Counted from the first letter of the stretch, positions 48,660 through 59,649 are shown. The stretch: 64,000 nucleotides of DNA from Deinococcus aquaticus (GCF_028622095.1 NZ_CP115165.1:2229501-2293500), one strand, 5' to 3'. Numbers and translations: made by a program. The notes: a model not told the origin generated them from the letters alone.

Positions 48660-50239
48660 GCCACCACTCCCTGATCCGCGCCGGGAAGGCTGTGCGGGTG
48701 CGCGCCGCCCATCAGCAGGCCCAGCGACTCACGCGTCACCCCGGACACCGGGAACGGCCCCAGCAGCGAGCCGCCCACCATGACCGCCACGCGGTCCGAC
48801 AGGCTCAGCAGTTCATCCAGGTCCTCGCTGACCAGCAGCACGCCCGCGCCCTGCGCCGTGCGTTCCAGCAGCACCCGGTGCACCTGATCGGTCGCGCCGA
48901 TATCCAGCCCGTACGTGGGGTGCACCGCCAGGATCAGTTTCGGCTGCCCGGCCAGTTCGCGCGCCAGGATCAGCTTCTGGATGTTCCCGCCCGACAGCAG
49001 CCGCGTGGGCGTGTGAATGCCCGGCGTGGCGACCGCGTAGGCTTCCACCTCGCGCCGGGCGCGGTCGTCGGTGGCGCCCAGGTCCCGCGCCAGCCCGCGC
49101 GCCAGCGGCGGCCGCGCGAAATCCCGCAGCGCGAGGTTCTCCGCGACCGTCATGCTGGGCACCGTGCCGCTGTGAATGCGGTCCTCCGGGATGTGCGCCA
49201 CGCCCGCCCGGAAGCGCCCGGCGGCGTCCCCGGTCAGCGGCTGACCGTCCAGCGTGACCGCGCCCGTCGCCTCGTGCAGGCCCGCTAGGACCTCGACCAG
49301 TTCACTCTGCCCGTTCCCGGCGATCCCGGCCACGCCGAGTACCTCGCCCCGCCGCAGCTCGAAGCTCACGCCGCGCAGGGCCGGCAGACCGCGCGATCCC
49401 TGCGCGCTCAGGTCGCTTACGCTCAGCAGGGTGCCCGCCTCCGCACCGGGGCCGCCCGCGCGTTTGCGGGTGAAGTCCACGCTGCGGCCCATCATCAGCT
49501 CCGCGAGGCTCTCACGGGTCGCGCCCTGCGTGGGTACGCCACCCACAACCTTCCCGCGCCGCAGCACCGTCACGCGGTCCGCGACGGCCAGCACCTCGTC
49601 CAGCTTGTGCGAGATGAAGATCAGGCTGCGCCCATCCGCCTTCAACTCGCGCATCACGCGGAACAGCCCGTCGGCCTCCTGCGGGGTCAGCACGCTCGTC
49701 GGCTCATCCAGAATCAGGACCCGCGCGCCGCCCAGCAGGGCCCGCACGATCTCCACGCGCTGCTTCTCGCCCGGCGACAGGTCCGACACGCGCGCCTCCG
49801 GGTCCACCTCCAGCCCGTACCGCGCCGAGAGTTCCCGCACCCGGCCCGCCACGCGCCGCGCCGGGAACAACCCACCCGCGCCGCCCAGCGCCAGATTCTC
49901 GGCCACTGAATGCCGCGAGACCAGCAGCGGATGCTGCGGCACCAGCCCGATCCCGAGCCGCAGCGCCTGCGCCGGACTGCCGATCCGCACCGCCCGCCCG
50001 TCCAGCTCCACCGCGCCCTCGTCCGGCTGGTACAGACCGTACAGGATCGAGATCAGCGTACTTTTCCCCGCGCCGTTCTCGCCCAGCAGGGCCAGCACCT
50101 CGCCCGCGTGGACGGTCAGGTCCACCGCGTCGTTGGCAACCACGCCAGGAAACCGTTTGGTGATGCTGCGCAGCCGCAGCGCAGGCGGCGCACCCGCCGC
50201 AGCGGAGGGCGAACCGGAAAGATCAGAAGAATGTGTCAC
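48656..50239 (-). CDS. Nucleoside ABC transporter ATPase (double nucleotide-binding domain)
   Basis: The 527-residue protein has two ABC domains. The first has Walker A LLGENGAGKSTLISILYG, signature LSPGEKQRVEIVRAL and Walker B VLILDEPTSVL. The second has a degenerate Walker A (VAGIAGNGQSELVEVLAG), signature LSGGNIQKLILARELAGQPKL and the usual tail LLVSEDLDELLSLSDRVAVM. This matches the NupO/YufO group. I chose the GTG at 50239 with AAAGGA upstream. With the two permeases and the BMP protein it forms a purine nucleoside uptake system. Confidence 0.9.
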   Translation of the reverse strand: MTHSSDLSGSPSAAAGAPPALRLRSITKRFPGVVANDAVDLTVHAGEVLALLGENGAGKSTLISILYGLYQPDEGAVELDGRAVRIGSPAQALRLGIGLVPQHPLLVSRHSVAENLALGGAGGLFPARRVAGRVRELSARYGLEVDPEARVSDLSPGEKQRVEIVRALLGGARVLILDEPTSVLTPQEADGLFRVMRELKADGRSLIFISHKLDEVLAVADRVTVLRRGKVVGGVPTQGATRESLAELMMGRSVDFTRKRAGGPGAEAGTLLSVSDLSAQGSRGLPALRGVSFELRRGEVLGVAGIAGNGQSELVEVLAGLHEATGAVTLDGQPLTGDAAGRFRAGVAHIPEDRIHSGTVPSMTVAENLALRDFARPPLARGLARDLGATDDRARREVEAYAVATPGIHTPTRLLSGGNIQKLILARELAGQPKLILAVHPTYGLDIGATDQVHRVLLERTAQGAGVLLVSEDLDELLSLSDRVAVMVGGSLLGPFPVSGVTRESLGLLMGGAHPHSLPGADQGVVA

Positions 50240-50384
50240 GCAGAAAAGTCCTTTGGAGTCGCGGCTGACCGCGCCTGCCCTGAAATGTATCCGCACAGAC
50301 TAGGACAAAAGGCCGCCCCCACCCCCGCCCCTGCCCAGCCAGCAGGCCGCCGGAACCCTCAGCGCAGGGTCTTCAGGGGAACGT

Positions 50385-51239
50385 TCAGTAGAAGTCGCCG
50401 CCGCTGGGGAAGGTCACGACTTCCGCGATGCCGTGGCGGTTCAGGCGGGCGATGAACCCGGCGTCCTCGCGGTACGCCATGCCGCTGTCCATCGCCACGC
50501 ACAGCCGCCCCGCGTACGGGATGGGCGCGCCGGCTCCCAGGGTCGGGCCGTGCAGGTGCTCGTCCAGCAGCACGTACACCGGCGTGTGCCCGTGCGCGAT
50601 GCGCTGCCCGCCGAAGGTGCTCAGCATCTGCCGGGCCTTCTCGTCCCCGGCGCCCAGAACGAACGCGAACCGGTCCGTGAAGGCGTTCAGGAACGCGCCC
50701 CAGTCGTCCGGGTTGGGGTTAGTCATCAGTTCCAGCACGGCGGCGTTCACGCCCTCGACGCTGCTACCCAGCTTCAGGTACATCAGGCTGTCGGCGTGCA
50801 CCAGCAGCCAGTCGTGCGAGGCCGCCATGACGGGCCGTTCGGACAGCCACGCCAGGTCGCTGGGTTCCAGCAGGTCCGCGTCCCGCATCTGACCGCCGTT
50901 CTCCAGCCAGTACTCCCGGTACCCGTAGCGGTCCTGCGGGTCGCTGTGCCGGAATACCAGCGCCGCCAGGAACATCACCTCGTGGTTGCCCAGCAGCGCC
51001 GTCACCTGCCCGCCCACCTCCTGCGCCTGCACTTCCAGGCTGCGGACCAGCCGGATCACGCCCACGCCGTTCGGGCCGCGGTCCACGTAATCACCCAGGA
51101 ACACCACGTGCGCGTCCCCGGCCGTCCAGCTGCCGTCGAAGTCGATCAGGCCGGCGCGCAGCAGAATGGCACGAAGCTTGTCGTACGCGCCGTGAATATC
51201 CCCGATCACCCACAGCGGCCTCACGCGCGCGGCCCCCAC
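50385..51239 (-). CDS. Calcineurin-like metallophosphoesterase
   Basis: The 284-residue protein shows the PPP-type metal motifs in order: [42 protein letters not shown] and IAHGHTPV. It resembles bacterial Ser/Thr phosphatases and diadenosine tetraphosphatases. The substrate is not determinable. The GTG start at 51239 is approximate, as another GTG lies five codons in. Confidence 0.87.
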   Translation of the reverse strand: MGAARVRPLWVIGDIHGAYDKLRAILLRAGLIDFDGSWTAGDAHVVFLGDYVDRGPNGVGVIRLVRSLEVQAQEVGGQVTALLGNHEVMFLAALVFRHSDPQDRYGYREYWLENGGQMRDADLLEPSDLAWLSERPVMAASHDWLLVHADSLMYLKLGSSVEGVNAAVLELMTNPNPDDWGAFLNAFTDRFAFVLGAGDEKARQMLSTFGGQRIAHGHTPVYVLLDEHLHGPTLGAGAPIPYAGRLCVAMDSGMAYREDAGFIARLNRHGIAEVVTFPSGGDFY

Positions 51240-51381
51240 AGGTGGCAGGAGGCGGAGCAGGGCAGGTGGACTCCGGCCGGAGAGGGAAGACGCTGTTCAG
51301 GAAGGCCGCAGTTCACGCCCTGAAGTGTAGCGTCCCCGTAGCGACCTGCACGGGGGCTCTGCTGCGCTCCCTGACTCCCCG

Positions 51382-52095
51382 TCACCTGTCGTCGTCGGTG
51401 CCCGCGCCGTCCCCTTCCGGCAGGGTGCGCCATTTGGTCATGCGTTCCGTGATGTCGTCCTGAATGCGCCGCACGTTGCTTTCCAGCCCGGCGCGCGTGG
51501 AATCCAGCTGGTGGCGCAGCCGCATGATCTCCTCGACCCCGGCGAGGTTCACGCCGAGTTCCTGCGTCAGGCGGCGGATCTCGCGCAGGTGCTCGATGTC
51601 CCGCTCGCTGTACAGCCGGGTCTTGCCGCTGCTGCGCCCGGGGCGGATCAACTGTTTACGCTCGTACAGGCGCAGCGTCTGGGGGTGCATGTCCACCAGT
51701 TCCGCCGCGATGCTGATCACGTACACCGGCCGGTCCCGCGCGTCCACCTTGCCGTCCGCGCCCGGCAGTTCACGCGGCTGCGCCTGCGCCCGCAACTCGT
51801 CCTCGATCCGCTCGATCTCCGCCTCGAACTCACCCTGAATGTCGTCCAGTTCATGCTGAAGCCGCATGACCTCCTCGACCCCGGCAAGGTTCACGCCGAG
51901 TTCCTGCGTCAGGCGGCGGATCTCGCGCAGGTGCTCGATGTCCCGTTCGCTGTACAGGCGGGTCTTGCCGCTGCTGCGACCGGGGCGGATCAGACCCTTG
52001 CGTTCGTACAGCCGCAGCGTCTGGGGGTGCATATCCACCAGTTCCGCCGCCACGGAAATGACGTACACGGGCCGATGTCTGGAGTCAGAGGGCAT
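51382..52095 (-). CDS. HspR-like MerR-family regulator with tandemly duplicated domain
   Basis: The 237-residue protein contains two nearly identical units of about 114 residues. Each begins [27 protein letters not shown] and continues [34 protein letters not shown]. Each unit alone is a complete HspR-type winged-helix regulator (normal length 100-130 residues) that represses heat-shock operons. The duplication is recent: the DNA copies are offset by exactly 342 bp and differ at few positions. I chose the ATG at 52095; TATACT lies 13 bp upstream. An ISAs1-type element sits 49 bp upstream of the start codon. Confidence 0.88.
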   Translation of the reverse strand: MPSDSRHRPVYVISVAAELVDMHPQTLRLYERKGLIRPGRSSGKTRLYSERDIEHLREIRRLTQELGVNLAGVEEVMRLQHELDDIQGEFEAEIERIEDELRAQAQPRELPGADGKVDARDRPVYVISIAAELVDMHPQTLRLYERKQLIRPGRSSGKTRLYSERDIEHLREIRRLTQELGVNLAGVEEIMRLRHQLDSTRAGLESNVRRIQDDITERMTKWRTLPEGDGAGTDDDR

Positions 52096-52153
52096 AACTT
52101 CCGTTGAGTATACCCGCGTCACTGTTTCTGCAACCGGGAGGCAGCAGCCAGTG

Positions 52154-53341
52154 CAGGGGCAACTCACGTCGGGTCAGGGCGGAGTTGCTGCAGAAGGCCG
52201 TCACGGTACAGATCATCCCAGCCTGCACGTTTGCGGTTTTTGTTGATCGCACCCACTGACCCCTCCTGACGCATCAGATTCAAGGCCCACCGTCTGAGCA
52301 CCGCCAGGTTCTCGGCACCGTGATCCGCGACTGTCACGTTGGCATCTTCCGCAAAGGCAACATCCAGCACCCAATGCAACGAGTTCTCCACCTGCCAGTG
52401 CGTCCTGACCGCGTGTAACGCGGTCAGCGGGTCCGGTGCAAACGAGCACAGGAACAACCTCCGCTGCGACACCCGTTTGCCCTTCACGAGCCTGGAACTT
52501 TCAATCAGCGCGACACTCTGCAAGCCCGGCCACTCGTGATCATCCAGATCCGGGCTTGCAGGCAACACCCAGCAGGTCCGCCGCTCATCCCGCCGACGAT
52601 CATCCCAGGTGCTGACTCCCAGGAGTGCCGTGTCCGCAAACAGACGACGCGAAGCGTCGTCGAACATCTCCTGGACATCCTCAAACAACGTGTCCTGATT
52701 GCCCTTCAGAGCCAGAACGTACTGCGCTTGGAGCGCAACCAACTTCCTCGCCACCGTCCGCTGGGTGCCCATCGCGTCGATCGTCACGATGCACCCGGCC
52801 ACGTCCAGATACGCCAGCGTGTCGAGCACACTGGGCAAGGTGGAGAGTTCGTTCTGCTTGCCCTTGACGGCCTGAGCACTCAGACAGAGGCCCTGCCGTG
52901 CAGCCCACACGTTCACCATGTGAATGCCCTGAACTTCGTGGGCCGAGGTGCCACGGAGCCGCTTGCCGTCAATGCTGATGATGTCCCCTTCAAGCTTGCC
53001 GCCAACCGCCTGCTTGACCCAGTCCAGCGCGCTGGACTGGAAGGCGGTGGGGTCCAGCTTCGAGAGGACCCGTCGGAAGGTTTCATGATCGGGGACACGC
53101 CTGAAATCGAGAAAGCGTAGGAACCATTCCCGTTTGGACTGCACGAACGTCTGAATCTCCGGGAAGGTGTCGGCGCCACTCATGACAGCGCAGAGAGCCA
53201 TGACGACGATGTTCACGAGGCTGTGGTTCAGCCCACGGTGGTGTCGCTGATCCGGCAGATCAGCGAAGATCGCGGCGGCCAGTTTTAGTTGCTCGTCGGA
53301 CATGCCGTCAGACTCTCATCTCTCGACGTGAGTTGCCCCTG
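52154..53341 (-). mobile_element. ISAs1-family insertion sequence, complete
   Basis: The 1188-bp element has perfect 18-bp terminal inverted repeats starting CAGGGGCAACTCACGTCG (52154-52171 and, inverted, 53324-53341). It is flanked by a 10-bp target duplication GCAGCCAGTG (52144-52153 and 53342-53351). All parts are intact, so insertion is recent. It separates the hspR-like promoter from whatever lay upstream. Confidence 0.93.
52164..53303 (-). CDS. ISAs1-family transposase
   Basis: The 379-residue DDE transposase has an N-terminal DUF4338/DDE_Tnp_1-associated part ([42 protein letters not shown]), the first Asp in [12 protein letters not shown], the second in [18 protein letters not shown], and the Glu in [21 protein letters not shown]. 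The length is normal for ISAs1. The frame is intact and its stop lies inside the left inverted repeat. Confidence 0.93.
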   Translation of the reverse strand: MSDEQLKLAAAIFADLPDQRHHRGLNHSLVNIVVMALCAVMSGADTFPEIQTFVQSKREWFLRFLDFRRVPDHETFRRVLSKLDPTAFQSSALDWVKQAVGGKLEGDIISIDGKRLRGTSAHEVQGIHMVNVWAARQGLCLSAQAVKGKQNELSTLPSVLDTLAYLDVAGCIVTIDAMGTQRTVARKLVALQAQYVLALKGNQDTLFEDVQEMFDDASRRLFADTALLGVSTWDDRRRDERRTCWVLPASPDLDDHEWPGLQSVALIESSRLVKGKRVSQRRLFLCSFAPDPLTALHAVRTHWQVENSLHWVLDVAFAEDANVTVADHGAENLAVLRRWALNLMRQEGSVGAINKNRKRAGWDDLYRDGLLQQLRPDPT

Positions 53342-53447
53342 GCAGCCAGTGGCGTGTGGGCAGCGGGGAGCGGATCGGGGGCGGCCCACATCCCACTGCC
53401 CTCCGATCCTGGACGCCCGGCGCGTGTCAGCCCGTATCATCCCCGGT

Positions 53448-54823
<1,376 letters not shown>

Positions 54824-54827
<4 letters not shown>

Positions 54828-55399
54828 AACTCGGCTTTCTCGCCTCGCACGGCGGCAGCGCCGCGCGGCACCTCGTCGAGGCCTGCCGCGCAGGCGACCT
54901 GAACGCCACGCCGGTCGCCCTGGTCAGCAACAACAGCCGCTCCCCGGCCCTCGCCTGGGCGCAGGGGGCGGGCCTGACCGTCGCGCACCTCAGCAGCGCG
55001 AAGCACCCCGACCCGGACGCCCTGGACGCCGCCATTCTGGACGTTCTGGTCGGCGCGGGCGCGGACACCCTGATCCTCAGCGGCTACATGCGCGAGATCG
55101 GGCCGCGCGTCCTGACGCACTTCGCGGGCCGCCTCGTGAACATCCACCCCAGCCTCCTGCCCCGCCACGGCGGACGCGGCATGTACGGCGACCGCGTCCA
55201 CGAAGCCGTCCTCGCCAGCGGCGACACCGAGAGCGGCGCGACCGTCCACCTCGTCACCGCTGGCATCGACGAGGGTCCCATCCTCGCGCAGGCCCGCGTG
55301 CCCGTCCTGCCCGGCGACGACCTCGCCAGCCTCAAAGCCCGCGTGCAGGCCACCGAAGGTGAGCTGATGCTACGGGCCGTCCGGACCCTGGGCGCGTAA
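54824..55399 (+). CDS. purN: Phosphoribosylglycinamide formyltransferase
   Basis: Adds the formyl group of 10-formyl-THF to GAR in purine synthesis. The 191-residue protein has [18 protein letters not shown] at the N-terminus, [10 protein letters not shown], and the catalytic part [49 protein letters not shown] with Asn, His and Asp in place. The ATG overlaps the peptidase stop. Confidence 0.92.
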
Positions 55400-55414
55400 C
55401 AGGAGAGGAGGGGC

Positions 55415-55975
55415 GTGAAACGGAAAGTCTTCGACCTGAGCGGCTGGGCGCGTGTCACCCGGCACGACCAGACCGTCCTGCACGTTCCCGGTCACGTGAT
55501 CGTGGATTTCGTCGCGTACGAGGTCAACCGGTCCCTTGACGTGCCCATTCCCGGCCAGGACGGACTGCGGCGCGTGCTCGACAGCGGGTACCGCTGGGTC
55601 CGCGCTCATCCCACCACCGGCGAAGGCACGCCCGGCAGTGCCCTCACCATCCAGCTCGACCCTACCGGACGCCCCGTGCAGTTCTACATCGACCTGCACG
55701 GTGGCGAGGGTTGGCACGAGAGCGGATTCCCCTGGCATGACGACCTGTACCTCGACGTGATCGGTCATCCCGCCGAACACGACCCCTGGGTGATCGACGC
55801 GACCGCCATCATCGATGGCGACGAACTCGACGACGCCGTCACACAGGGTCTCGTCACGCCCGCCCAGGCCGACGCCGCCTGGACGCACGCCCGGATGGTC
55901 GAAGCGCAACTCCAGGCGGGCACCTACCCACCCCTGCACGTCCTGAAACGCTACCTGGAAGACCCCTACACCTGA
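55415..55975 (+). CDS. DUF402 domain protein
   Basis: The 186-residue protein starts at a GTG at 55415 after AGGAGAGGAGG. DUF402 features are seen in WVRAHPTTGEG, VQFYIDLHGGEGWHESGFPWHDDLYLDVIGHP and the acidic DELDDAVTQGLVTPAQADAAWTHARMVEAQL. Characterised members of the family are phosphohydrolases of nucleotides (FomD-like). It is followed by a broken paralogue. Confidence 0.8.
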   Translation: MKRKVFDLSGWARVTRHDQTVLHVPGHVIVDFVAYEVNRSLDVPIPGQDGLRRVLDSGYRWVRAHPTTGEGTPGSALTIQLDPTGRPVQFYIDLHGGEGWHESGFPWHDDLYLDVIGHPAEHDPWVIDATAIIDGDELDDAVTQGLVTPAQADAAWTHARMVEAQLQAGTYPPLHVLKRYLEDPYT

Positions 55976-56048
55976 CCATGAACCCGTGATCGCCGCGCCC
56001 GCCTCAACTGCGGAGCGCGGCGGCTCGTTGCTGCCCTACGCTGCGGGC

Positions 56049-56584
56049 GTGAAGCGCAAGGATGGCCGGTATCTCCAGTTCTTTCCCGGCGTGCAGGGCA
56101 CGCAGCGCGTCGTGACGCTGCCCGAGGGCTGGCTGGTGGACGTGACCTTCACGCACGTTCCTCAGCCGCACACGGTGACCGTTTATGGGGTCACGGTGCC
56201 CACCCTGGCGGTCGGGGCGCGCTGGCTGACGCTGGTGCCCCCGCAGGAGCACGCGGCGCTGCTGGTCATCCTGAAGAGACGCCCGTGTTCGCCTACGCGG
56301 ACGTGTGCGCCGCCACCGGCCTGGGCGAGGACGGCATGCCCTGGCTGGATGACCTGTATCTCGACGTGCGAGCCCTCCTGAATGCAGACTGGATGCCCGG
56401 CGTGCCGGAAATCATTGATGCCGACGAACTGGACGCGGCGTTGCGGGGCGGTGACATCACTGGGCAACAGCACGCTCTGGCGCGGGCAACGGCGCGGGAG
56501 GTGGCGGCGCAATTGACCTGTAATGCGAATCCGCTTCTGCATGCGGTCCAGGCGTTCGTGCTGGGTGGCGCGGGGTCGGGGTGA
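56049..56584 (+). pseudogene. DUF402 paralogue interrupted by a one-base deletion
   Basis: The first frame (GTG 56049) reads VKRKDGRYLQFFPGVQGTQRVVTLPEGWLVDVTFTHVPQP through VPPQEHAALLVIL. The second frame resumes as VFAYADVCAATGLGEDGMPWLDDLYLDVRALLN through VQAFVLGGAG. Adding one G near 56273 (CTGAAGAG to CTGGAAGAG) would join them as LEETPVFAYADV. It is either a true pseudogene after duplication or a sequencing error. Confidence 0.72.
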
Positions 56585-56604
56585 TCCGCTGCCGGCTCTC
56601 CGCT

Positions 56605-56624
56605 TATACTTGAACTCAGTTCAA
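56605..56624 (+). promoter_or_regulatory. Promoter with palindromic operator before the thioesterase gene
   Basis: A TATACT -10 (56605-56610) is directly followed by the perfect palindrome TTGAAC-TCA-GTTCAA (56610-56624), and GTTC recurs at 56632. A repressor bound here would block the transcription start. AGG-type ribosome-binding sequence GGAGG precedes the ATG at 56655. Confidence 0.6.
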
Positions 56625-56654
56625 ATTCTGTGTTCGACCCTGGAGGTTCCACCC

Positions 56655-57140
56655 ATGACTCAAGCTGCCACCCTGCCCGCTTTCGCTGCCCAAGCCGTCA
56701 AGAAGGCCCTGCATGACATTCCCATGAACGCCACGGTCGGCGTGCAGATTACGGACGTGGGCGTCGGCTGGGCGACTGGCGTTGCGCCGGACACCGCGCC
56801 GTTCCGCAATCACCTGGGCACCATTCACGCGGGCGTGCAGTTCCTGCTGGCCGAGGCCGTGAGTGGCGCGGCGTTCGCGGGGGCGTTCGCGGCGCAACTG
56901 GCGGGCGCCGTGCCCCTGATCGAGAAACTGGAGACGCACTACGTGAACCGCGCCGTGGGCGACCTGACCGCGCGGGCCGAGGCGGCGGACGCGGCGGGGA
57001 TCGCGGCGGCGCACGCGGAGTTCGCGGCGGACGGCAAGGCCCGCCTGATCGTGAACGTGACCGTGCAGGACGGCGAGGGTAAGGACGTGATGCGCGCCGT
57101 CGCCCACTGGTACCTGCGCGCCCGCCCCCAGGCGAAGTAA
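56655..57140 (+). CDS. Hotdog-fold thioesterase-like protein (DUF4442/PaaI type)
   Basis: The 161-residue protein has the hotdog core helix NHLGTIHAGVQFLLAEAVSGAAFAGAF and strands LIEKLETHYVNRAVGDLTARAEA and RLIVNVTVQDGEGKDVMRAVAHWYLRAR. The DUF4442/PaaI group hydrolyses acyl-CoA, but the exact substrate is unknown. It is possibly controlled by the palindrome at 56610. Confidence 0.8.
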   Translation: MTQAATLPAFAAQAVKKALHDIPMNATVGVQITDVGVGWATGVAPDTAPFRNHLGTIHAGVQFLLAEAVSGAAFAGAFAAQLAGAVPLIEKLETHYVNRAVGDLTARAEAADAAGIAAAHAEFAADGKARLIVNVTVQDGEGKDVMRAVAHWYLRARPQAK

Positions 57141-57151
57141 AGGCCAGGGGC

Positions 57152-57640
57152 ATGACAGCGGTGCTCCTGACGGGCATGTCCGGTGCGGGCAAGAGCGCCA
57201 CGCTGCTGGAACTGGCTCGCCGTGGCATCCGCGTGGTGGACACGGACGCCGGGGACTGGAACGAGTGGGTGCAGGCCCCGGACGGCCCGGACTGGGTGTG
57301 GCGACTGGACCGCCTGAATGCGCTGCTGGACGAGGCGGGGTCTGCGTCCGTGGTGCTGGCCGGCTGCCGGAGTAATCAGGGGGCGCTGTACCCGCGCCTC
57401 CGGGCGGTGGTGCTGTTAACGGCGCCGCTGCCCGTGCTGCTGGCGCGCGTACAGCACCGGGAGAATCCGTATGGCCGGACGGCAGACGATCGGGCCCGGA
57501 TCGCGGAGCATGTGGCGTGGGTCGAGCCGTTGCTGCGGCAGTCCGCGACGCTGGTGCTGGATACGGCGCTGCTGTCCGTGGCGCAGGTGGCGGACCGGGT
57601 CGAGGAGCTGCTCCGTGAGCCCGGTACGGACTCCGGTTGA
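57152..57640 (+). CDS. P-loop nucleotide kinase-like protein
   Basis: The 162-residue protein has Walker A LLTGMSGAGKSATLLELARRG followed by VVDTDAGDWNEWV, the small-molecule or adenylate-kinase-like AAA_18 layout. ARVQHRENPYGRTADDRARIAEHV provides the lid arginines. It is 11 bp after the thioesterase. Substrate unknown. Confidence 0.75.
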   Translation: MTAVLLTGMSGAGKSATLLELARRGIRVVDTDAGDWNEWVQAPDGPDWVWRLDRLNALLDEAGSASVVLAGCRSNQGALYPRLRAVVLLTAPLPVLLARVQHRENPYGRTADDRARIAEHVAWVEPLLRQSATLVLDTALLSVAQVADRVEELLREPGTDSG

Positions 57641-57660
57641 AAGGGCCGCACAATCACTCC
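57627..57660. repeat. Partial SNR-type repeat
   Basis: TACGGACTCCGGTTGAAAGG overlaps the end of the kinase-like gene and matches the opening of the repeat at 40665. The inverted arm is not preserved. Confidence 0.5.
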
Positions 57661-57778
57661 ACCCGCTCTGTTCACGAGACAGGCGGAAGCCGTGGATTCT
57701 TGCACGTGGCTCTCGGTCCACCTCCAGGCTGACGCTGCTGCCGGGCTGTAGGTCGCGTCCTTGCTTTACCCTGCGTGC

Positions 57779-58213
57779 ATGACTGTGTTGCTGCTGGATC
57801 ATGTGGCGATCGCCACGCCGGACCTGGAGGCGGGTTCCGCGCCGTACGTGGCGCTGGGCCTGCATCCGGAAGGGCCGGATGAGGAGGTCGCGTCGCAGGG
57901 CGTGCGGGTGCGGGCGTTTCAGGTGGGCGAGACCCTGATTGAGCTGCTGATGCCCACGCGGGAGGACAGTCCCATCGCGGCCTTCCTGGCGAGGAAGGGG
58001 GCGGGGCTGCATCACACGGCGTACCGCGTGGCGGACCTGGACGCCGAGATGACCCGCCTGCGGGCGGAGGGCGCACGCTTTCTGAATGAGGTTCCCACGC
58101 CGGGCCGGGCCGGGTCGCGCGTGGCGTTCCTGCACCCGAAGTGGGGGGCGGGCACGCTGATCGAGCTGGTCGAGCATCCAGCTGGTGGGCACCCGGCTGG
58201 TGGGCACGGTTGA
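57779..58213 (+). CDS. mce: Methylmalonyl-CoA epimerase
   Basis: The 144-residue vicinal-oxygen-chelate protein has LLLDHVAIATPDLEAGSAPYVALGL (metal His), IELLMPTREDSPIAAFLARKGAGLHHTAYRVADLDAEMTRLRAEGARFLNEVPTPG and a C-terminal TLIELVEH with the metal Glu. It interconverts the stereoisomers of methylmalonyl-CoA. The C-terminus ends in a short HPAGG repeat. A TTTACCCT box makes a leaderless start plausible. Confidence 0.88.
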   Translation: MTVLLLDHVAIATPDLEAGSAPYVALGLHPEGPDEEVASQGVRVRAFQVGETLIELLMPTREDSPIAAFLARKGAGLHHTAYRVADLDAEMTRLRAEGARFLNEVPTPGRAGSRVAFLHPKWGAGTLIELVEHPAGGHPAGGHG

Positions 58214-58596
58214 GACGTCCCAGACCGCTGTGGTGGGTGCCGGCGCTGCTGATCATGGGGGCCATCTGGTCGCTGAGCAGCGCGCCGCAGACGCCAGGGC
58301 CGTCGCTGGAGCACCCGAAGGACTGGATCGCTCATTTCTCGGCGTACCTTGCGCTGGCGTTCACGCTGGCCCGCGCGACCGGGCGGCGCGGCGCGGCGCT
58401 GGTGATCGCAGCGTGGTTCGGGGCGCTGGACGAGGCGCATCAGGCATTCGTGCCGCCGCGTGAGGCGGGCGTGCAGGACTGGTTGTTCGACGTGGCGGGC
58501 GCGTGGCTGGGTTCATGGCTGGCGCTGCGCGGCGCCGCCCGCCCGTCCGCCCGGCCGGACGAGCCTCCGGAGCGGGCAGTGGGCCACGCGACCTGA
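58210..58596 (+). CDS. VanZ-like membrane protein
   Basis: The 128-residue protein probably starts at a TTG at 58210 overlapping the previous stop (TTGA). VanZ-family features are IWSLSSAPQTPG, KDWIAHFSAYLALAFTLARA and WFGALDEAHQAFVPPREAGVQDWLFDVAGAWLGSWLAL with four membrane helices. The family role is unclear beyond the teicoplanin phenotype of the prototype. Confidence 0.75.
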   Translation: MRRPRPLWWVPALLIMGAIWSLSSAPQTPGPSLEHPKDWIAHFSAYLALAFTLARATGRRGAALVIAAWFGALDEAHQAFVPPREAGVQDWLFDVAGAWLGSWLALRGAARPSARPDEPPERAVGHAT

Positions 58597-58697
58597 CCGC
58601 CGGGGGGTGGGGGGGGTGGTTGCCGGGCGGCGGTGACGGCGGGCAATCTCTGCCGGCGTCGCAGTTCTGTCAGAGTTGGGCCGCTACGCTGCCGGGC

Positions 58698-59648
58698 ATG
58701 ACGACCGCCCTGAGTTCCGTTTCCACTTCCGACGGGCACGTGGCGGCCCTTCAGGCGGCCCTGACGCAGCTCGACAGCGTTATCCTGGGCAAGGGCGGGC
58801 AGGTGCGGCTGGCGCTGGCCTGCCTACTGGCGCGCGGGCACCTGCTGATCGAGGACCAGCCGGGCGTGGGCAAGACCACGCTGGCGCAGGCGCTGGCCCG
58901 CACCTGCGGCCTGGAGTTCCGGCGCGTGCAGTTCACGGCGGACCTGCTGCCCGCCGACCTGACGGGCGTGAGCGTCTGGGACGCCCCGGCGGCCGCGTTC
59001 CGGTTCGTGCCGGGGCCGGTGTTCAGCGAGATGCTGCTGGCCGACGAGATCAACCGCGCCACGCCCCGCACGCAGGGGGCGCTGCTGGAAGCCATGGAGG
59101 AACGGCAGGTCTCGGAAGGTGGCGTGACCCGCCCGCTGCCACAGCCGTTCTTCGTGATCGCCACGCAGAACCCGGCGGCGTTTGTGGGCACCAGCCCGCT
59201 GCCGGAAGCGCAGCTGGACCGCTTCCTGATGACCGTCACGCTGGGCTACCCGGACGTGCGCGCCGAGCGGCAACTGCTGGAAACGGGCGGCCGCAGCCAG
59301 AGCGTCCGGGACCTGGGGGCTGTCCTGAGCGCCCCGGCCCTGCTGGCCATGCAGGCAGGGGTGGACCGCGTGCACGCCGCCGCGCCGCTGCTGGATTACC
59401 TGCAACTGCTGGCCCGCGCCACCCGCGAGCACCCCGCACTCGCGGCGGGCCTGAGCCCACGTGCGCTGCTGGCGCTGCTGGCTGCCGCGCGCGCCTGGGC
59501 GTACCTGCACGGGCGGCCCATGGTGCTGCCCGAGGACGTGCAGGCCGTGTTCCCGGCGCTGGCCGCGCACCGCCTGCCGCCCCGCGACCCGTCCGTGAAT
59601 GTGGGCGCGCTCCTCGCGGCGCTGCTGGCCGACACGCCCATTCCCTGA
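58698..59648 (+). CDS. MoxR-type AAA+ ATPase
   Basis: The 316-residue protein has Walker A LLIEDQPGVGKTTLAQALAR, Walker B SEMLLADEINRATPRTQGALLEAMEE, sensor 1 FFVIATQNP and the arginine finger EAQLDRFLM. TACGCT seven bases before the ATG suggests a leaderless transcript. MoxR ATPases work with DUF58 proteins as chaperone-like assembly factors; here the next gene encodes both DUF58 and TgpA domains. Confidence 0.93.
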   Translation: MTTALSSVSTSDGHVAALQAALTQLDSVILGKGGQVRLALACLLARGHLLIEDQPGVGKTTLAQALARTCGLEFRRVQFTADLLPADLTGVSVWDAPAAAFRFVPGPVFSEMLLADEINRATPRTQGALLEAMEERQVSEGGVTRPLPQPFFVIATQNPAAFVGTSPLPEAQLDRFLMTVTLGYPDVRAERQLLETGGRSQSVRDLGAVLSAPALLAMQAGVDRVHAAAPLLDYLQLLARATREHPALAAGLSPRALLALLAAARAWAYLHGRPMVLPEDVQAVFPALAAHRLPPRDPSVNVGALLAALLADTPIP

Positions 59649-59649
59649 G

